The notes beneath the pieces were generated by a model. It did not search any database. It was given only the letters and a program-made list of their open reading frames with translations, and was not told the DNA's origin. A stretch of DNA of 64,000 nucleotides, taken from the NCBI RefSeq assembly GCF_954871325.1, contig NC_088778.1, positions 33,492,730-33,556,729 on the forward strand, read 5' to 3'. This document shows, piece by piece, positions 58,986 through 64,000 of this stretch. The stretch comes from Gordionus sp. m RMFG-2023. Its lineage: Eukaryota; Nematomorpha; Gordioida; Chordodea; Parachordodidae. Position 1 is the stretch's first letter. Every line of letters begins with the position of its first letter. A program made the position numbers and the translations under genes.

Positions 58986-59783
58986 CAATTGATCTCGCTT
59001 AATATATAATCGAATTTGTGAAGCAATTTTGACCAATTTTGTAGGGCATAGCGACTTTATATTCAGTTTTAATTAAAACTGCCCTCCCCGCACGTTATGA
59101 CCTGCTTATTTGATTCCTCCATGTGGTAACCTTATAGGATAATGGTGAACACCAAGTTTTTTTTTTCGTAATAACGAAAAGAATTAATCAAAATAAAAAT
59201 AGGTTTTACTTGCCTTAGAGATTAATTTCAAATGCATTATCAAATTAATTTTACGAAAAAAACAAACAAATTGAGGTATAATCTGTTCAAATTCCATTAG
59301 AAATACGAGGATAGAAAACAGTTTTGCTAGGTGAAAAAAAACAAACTTATATATTTCTGTTTTTTTTAAATTGTTTTTTTTTAAAAATTAATATTAAGGA
59401 TTCTTTGATGAAAAAAAATCCACCAATATTTTGTTGCAAATTTTTCATTCAACTCATTTTGTTAAATTGTGTCATGTTTACTAATTTAAATATATTTTTT
59501 TAAAGAAATTTAAAAATTTTGTTTTTATAAAATGATATTTATTTTATTTTATATTTTTTTTTACCGTATTTTGCCATTTTTTTTAATATGTTTAAAAAAA
59601 ATAGAATATAATTTGATTTTGTTTTTTTTTTGTTTTTTATGATTTTTTTAAATCCTTAGGTCTACTACATTTAAATAAAGTAAATTGCGGACTAAATGTC
59701 GAGATCTACATCTCCCTCCCTTACCTCTTCGGTGGAAGCCAATTTTTTCTTACCCCATTCTTCCATCTATTCATGTAGACATC
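58986..59783. other. spacer with no recognised gene
   Basis: AT-rich, with long T and A runs. Confidence 0.4.
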
Positions 59784-59835
59784 AGTGTTGCTAAGAGGCC
59801 TGAAGATTTAGCTCATAGAAGGAACAAAGGTCTAG
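59784..59835. mobile_element. family B MITE fragment
   Basis: CAGTGTTGCTAAGAGG then CCTGAAGATTTAGCTCATAG and GGAACAAAGGTC. The outer tip is joined to the core by an internal deletion. Confidence 0.6.
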
Positions 59836-59985
59836 GATTTGGGTCTATTTTTTAAATTTTGAAAGACCTCATTCTTTTTACCGAAATCATATTCATAGCC
59901 ATGCACAGCTTTCATAAGAATAACCAGACTACTTCTGTTTTACATTTGTTTAGAGAATAAATGAGATAAAGATTCAATAAGTCCC

Positions 59986-60014
59986 ATCACGGAAAACCCG
60001 GGGTTTTCCGTGAT
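59986..60014. repeat. 29-bp near-perfect palindrome
   Basis: ATCACGGAAAACCC and GGGTTTTCCGTGAT are perfect inverted arms around a single G. It lies 30 bp outside the left end of the Harbinger element. Confidence 0.9.
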
Positions 60015-60167
60015 TTAGAAAAAGGACCTGCTATAAATAATTTATAGTGCGCACAAATTGAACGTTTGCGTTTGCAGTACGTTTTTTAACGTAACTCATC
60101 TGTGTTAAAATTGAAAGCAGTACGTTTTTTCTTTATTTTAAAATTGAAAACATTTTTATTAAACAAT

Positions 60168-61174
60168 ATGGATTTTTTTTAGTTTACAAGATAAGCAACT
60201 AATTGCTTTATATTTACTAAAGAGAAGGAAATCTACGAAGACAAGAAGGAAGACCTCAAAAATATTTATGGAGAGAAATTTATTTTCAGAGTATATTACT
60301 ATAAAAGCAGATCTTACTCCATCCCAATTTTTCAATTATACAAGGATGAGGAGAACGACTTTCTCCTATATTCTGAATCTCATAAAAGACGATATACAAC
60401 CTAAGGTGACGAATTTCAACAAGCAAATAGATGCAGAGGATCGTCTATTTCTGACCTTAAGGTAAAATATGGTAATTTAACACAAAATTATTTATATTTA
60501 AGGTTTCTTATAACTGGAGTTTCCTTCTCCCAGTTGGCATTTAGTGCAAGGATATCCAAATCCTGCATAGCCTATATTGTGAAATCTGTGTGCAGGGCTA
60601 TATGGAAAGCTGCTTCAGAGGAGCATATGTCCAAACCTACAAAAAAAGATTGGGAAAGAGTAAATACTTTATAACATATTATATATTTTGTTTATTTAGA
60701 TTTCCCAAGAGTTCATGATGCATTCAGGGTTTCCAAATTGTTTTGGGAAATTATCTAATGAAACCTTTTCCAAAAAAAAATCTGACATTAGAGGAGATAA
60801 AATATAATGCTAGATTGTCCCATGCAAGGGTAAGTGTGGAGAGAAGTTTTGGAGGGATTGTTAAAAAATTCGATACTCTTAACAAACCTATGGAAATTGG
60901 TGTTGATTATGCAGAAATAATAGTTAAGTGTATATGTATTTTACACAACATTATCATATCCTTGGAGGGCTTACCTGATGATGTTGATCAGATAGGTATT
61001 TAAAAAATATTTAATATAAATTGGATAAATCTATATTTTGTTATTTTAAAAAATATATTTACAGATATCACGAAATTGAATGTAAGACCTATGTCTGTTA
61101 TTAGGGACAATAATGTATCATCTAATGAAGCAAGGAATATCAGAAATTCATTCAAAATTTTTTTAAATTCATAA
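60168..61174 (+). pseudogene. Harbinger DDE transposase, internally deleted
   Basis: Exons by homology and GT-AG sites: up to 60461, 60503-60659, 60700-60995, 61065-61174; introns 41, 40 and 69 bp. Exon 1 reads LIALYLLKRRKSTKTRRK, then FFNYTRMRRTTFSYIL and DRLFLTLR. Exon 2 reads FLITGVSFSQLAF, KSCIAYIVKSVCR. Exon 3 has FPNCFG, then jumps (frame change near 60742) to LMKPFPKKNLT, ARVSVERSFGG and CILHNIII. Exon 4 reads VRPMSVIRDN, NEARNIRNSF and ends in TAA. The probable ATG at 60168 is one base out of frame across a T8 run. The core between FPNC.G and MKPFP is missing, and with it the first two catalytic Asp. The Glu in VERSFG remains. Non-functional. Confidence 0.9.
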
Positions 61175-61798
61175 ATGATTTTATATTATTATTTATATAT
61201 TTATTTTATCTTAATATATTTTTATTTATAATCTACATATATTAATAAAAATGCTTAATAAATTTTGAATAATAATTTTTCTATTATAATCACATAAGGT
61301 GATGTCAAAAAATTAGCTCAATAAAATATAGTAAATATTTTCTATATAAATAGTCAATATCTTAAAAAATCATACACTATTATTCTTTTTACATTAATTT
61401 CTAGATAATATTGCCTAAACTATGGTTAAAAAAAATTGCAAAGGGCTTGTGATAAACATTGGCATATATTCCTAGAAAGGCATCAAATTTTGATCTCTAA
61501 TTATTGTTTCAAAATTTATAATATATATACTTACTAATCTTAAATTTACAATTCTCCCAACCATGATATCCCTGATATTTTTATTTATTAGATTTTCATA
61601 AATGTTAATTCAATCACATTCTTTCATAATTTGATATCCTATCTTATTAAAAAACTATATATTTTAATAAAAATGCCAAATGATAGTTAGCTCATTTATA
61701 TATTTTTTTGAAAAATGGACACTATTAATATTGAATACTACTTTATTTTATATATAAATATATATATTTACAATAATATTACAAAAATATAAATATTT

Positions 61799-62122
61799 TT
61801 AATAAAAATCCTTGAAGTTCTTCATCTTCTTCTTTATGCATGACACAGTTGTATCATGCTGAGGAAATTCAACTTCCATGCTATTAAAAATATAATTTCT
61901 TTAATCTTATATATATATTTATACCTTTGGCTAATGGATGATAAACCATTTAGCACTAATGTAGAATTTTTATGGTCTGGATGCTGCTGATTCCAGACCA
62001 TTTCTTGACTCTCTAATAAGGCACAGAATTTTTTTGTCACTATGTCGTCCCACACTCTAAATAACATATAATAATTATATAAATGTAAAATAATTAACTT
62101 ACATTTTCGCATTTGTTTCCAT
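61799..62122 (-). CDS. Harbinger accessory protein, MADF/Myb-SANT-like
   Basis: A DNA-binding partner protein, as known for PIF/Harbinger elements. Three exons on the - strand: 62122-62103, 62056-61925, 61880-61799. Introns are 46 and 44 bp, with donors GTAAGT and GTATAA and acceptors TTTAG and AATAG. The open frame is 77 residues plus TAA. It starts METNAKIVWDDIVTKKF, continues CALLESQEMVWNQQHPDHKN, SLNG-like GLSSISQ, and ends CIKKKMKNFKDFY. Key features fit a MADF/trihelix fold: W near the start, LW/VW-N-x-x-H-P-D-x-K-N in the middle, and K-K-M-K-N-x-x-D-F-Y at the end. It is shorter than usual partner proteins, so it may end early. The frame is intact, unlike the transposase. Confidence 0.8.
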
Positions 62123-62366
62123 TTTAAAATTTTAAAAAGTTTATTAAATATTTTTAATATATTACAATATGTATAATTATATAAAATCACTAAATAAAAT
62201 TAAAAATATATATTGGCGCGAAATAAAAACGCATAAAAAAATCAAACCAGTTTGCTTTTTTTTTAACGCTTGCCGTAAAAAAAATCCAATTTGCACAACA
62301 CCATTTAAAATGCATTATTTGCTTTTAAAACGGAGCGTTGAAAAGCTCAATTTGTACGCACTATTA

Positions 62367-63293
62367 CTCTTTTTTTTATGTGCCTAAATTATGGATCCAA
62401 CGAAACAACAGGCTGAATTCAGAATCCACGACCAGAAATCCCAGAACTAAAAGCCACGTGATAAAAATACCGGTGGACAAGAAGACACCGAACCAAATGG
62501 CCCCGAGCAAAATTACCCCATTTTTTTGAGATTTATCTAAAGGCTATAAAATGGTAGCCATTTAAAGGAAAATAATTTCTTCCCAATTTTAGGCTTTCTA
62601 ATCAATTTTTTTTTTCTTCTAAATTACGATATTTTTGTCCAGGAACTTATTTATCCGGGGAATTCTGTCCATGATTTCTAAATTCATTGAACACCTAGCT
62701 TCTTCTCGGATTTTGACCTAAAACACCAAAATGTGGTAGTTTTAATCAAGTTGGCATTTTTTTTTCCGTATTTCACTGACAGTTTTTTTTTTCTTCCGAA
62801 AGCAAAAGGCCAATTCCCCCGTAAAAAATTTTTCTTCTCGCTCCACAAATAGTCCTCACTTCTCATATTATCCCTTTATTTTATGTTTTATTACTATAAT
62901 TGAATTATTTACACCCAGTTAAGCCGAGCATTTAATTGATTATCTCCCCCCATTCAAAATTGGAGAAATAACATTTTTTTTTGTTTTTTTTTTGTTTTTA
63001 ATAATAAAATATCAATATTATATAATATATTAAAAATAAATATTTTATTTTTAAAAAAAAAAGGAAAAAATTAAATATTGAATCCTCCAGGGAGATTATC
63101 TCGAACTAATATAATAAGTCTAAGGGGGGAGGAGCTGCCCAAATTTGAACCAGGATTAGGTAATATGCATATACTCACTTAATTATTAAGAAGAAGAAAT
63201 AGCAGAAAAATGTCCGTTAATGAAATTCAATAAAACAAAATCAAAATCATCAACACGTTTAAATCGAATCGAATAATTAGTTTTATTACTATT
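62367..63293. other. spacer with no recognised gene
   Basis: AT-rich. Short ORFs at 62338-62529 and 62684-62866 show no motif or paralogue. GGAGGAGCTGCCCAAATTTG at about 63128 resembles a weak tRNA B box only. Confidence 0.35.
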
Positions 63294-63483
63294 TGTTGAA
63301 TGCAAATCAGCTGGATCCGCTATTTTGGTAACCCATATATTAAAAACTTGCTTCCTTATCACCTCGATGATCAGGCAATTCTTTAATTGATATGGGTAAT
63401 CAAAATGGCGTCCACAGCTGTTTTTCATCGATGTACACTTTCAATGAAAGCATCGTCAGTCTAGGTATCATTATATGCCATTG
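63294..63483. mobile_element. hAT-like MITE, family A, internally shortened
   Basis: TTGAATGCAAATCAGCTGG, CGCTATTTTGGTAACCC; right half CAAAATGGCGTCCACAGCTG, AAGCATCGTCAGTCTAGGTA, ending ATATGCCATTG. It lacks the left tip. The - strand ORF overlapping it is not a gene. Confidence 0.78.
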
Positions 63484-63489
63484 GTATAT

Positions 63490-64000
63490 TCGCACTTATA
63501 TTATTATTAAAAGTAACATAAAATGTTATATGAAGAGGTCTATCTGTCTGTGAATTTATTTTTAAATCCGCTACCAATGTGTTTCACCCGACCCCCGTTC
63601 CTGGTGGGTGTATATTATTGTTGTTTATATATGTCGCGACAAGGGCCCATATGGAGACCTAGACTCAGATTCTGACCAACGACGGTTTAGATCTATAATA
63701 AATATATAGCGCTAACCTCTTTCGGCCGGCCTCTTACCCCCCCCCCTAGTTAACTGTTAGCTCAACGTTCTTTTATCCCATCGCAAATGACAAGCGTATT
63801 TGGATGATGGATTTGCTTCAATAATAAGAATGCGTGCTAAAAAAAAAAGAGTCAACAAGGATACGGGAGTATTTAACTGCGACTCCGCTTATTCTTGCGA
63901 TTCTTATGCACCTGCTGAAGAGGCGGGAACGGGGGCGGGAGCGCAATTTCTAAAAATAATATTGACTAAGGTTCGGCCATATGTATTTTCGAATGATTCT
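63490..64000. other. window end, no recognised gene
   Basis: Slightly less AT-rich. C runs at 63737-63746 and GGGAACGGGGGCGGGAGCGC at about 63926. Nothing further can be assigned. Confidence 0.35.

Larger units (their letters stand above)
60045..62363. mobile_element. PIF/Harbinger DNA transposon with TTA target duplication
   Basis: A 2319-bp element. Its left end TAGTGCGCACAAATTGA and right end, read inverted, TAGTGCGTACAAATTGA differ at one of the first 17 positions. TTA lies immediately outside both ends (60042-60044, 62364-62366), the 3-bp TTA/TAA-type duplication typical of PIF/Harbinger. Inside are two convergent spliced genes: a DDE transposase on + (60168-61174) and a MADF/Myb-like protein on - (61799-62122). 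This is the two-gene layout of autonomous Harbinger elements. The transposase is deleted, so this copy should not move by itself. Confidence 0.93.

Overview
The window looks like an AT-rich nuclear chromosome of an invertebrate animal. The evidence is a class A neuropeptide-type GPCR, a eukaryotic tRNA-Gly, spliceosomal GT-AG introns of about 40-60 bp, LINE remnants, and many hAT and PIF/Harbinger-type DNA transposon relics. The species cannot be named from sequence. Genes built from micro-exons (see below) are best known from parasitic flatworms, so a flatworm is the leading guess, but this is inference only. Ten Ns at 21003-21012 mark an assembly gap.

Left part (1.3-16.3 kb). The most interesting content is a tandem array of at least three paralogous micro-exon genes on the + strand: A at about 1.36-3.72 kb, B at 6.69-8.70 kb and C at 13.25-14.14 kb. 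No exon is longer than 39 nt, so no normal ORF search sees them. I found them by reading splice sites and comparing the copies. Eight consecutive-type exons pair between A and B. They keep phase 1-1, have equal or multiple-of-three-different lengths, similar intron lengths, and conserved peptides such as YLNKMDHIIE/YLKNVDYYIR and SNLLIGI/SNLLFVI. Three more exons pair between B and C. Gene A carries two broken exons.

Middle (16-26 kb): LINE 3' ends, a degenerate RT remnant, the tRNA-Gly(TCC), a three-unit minisatellite, and MITEs. At 26.2-29.9 kb (- strand) lies a 1221-codon uninterrupted GPCR gene with very long ECL2, ICL3 and C-tail.

Right part (30-64 kb): almost entirely mobile-element relics and simple repeats. 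At least five non-autonomous families, here called A-E, have hAT-like ends (YARNG), and several copies keep 8-bp target duplications. At 60045-62363 there is a nearly complete PIF/Harbinger element flanked by TTA/TTA. It carries an internally deleted four-exon transposase (+) and a convergent three-exon MADF/Myb-like protein gene (-). GAAA and GAAGA microsatellites and long poly-G runs are scattered through the AT-rich background.

The genes do not form a pathway. The functional candidates are the micro-exon array, the GPCR, the tRNA and perhaps the MADF-like gene. The rest is repeat-driven.
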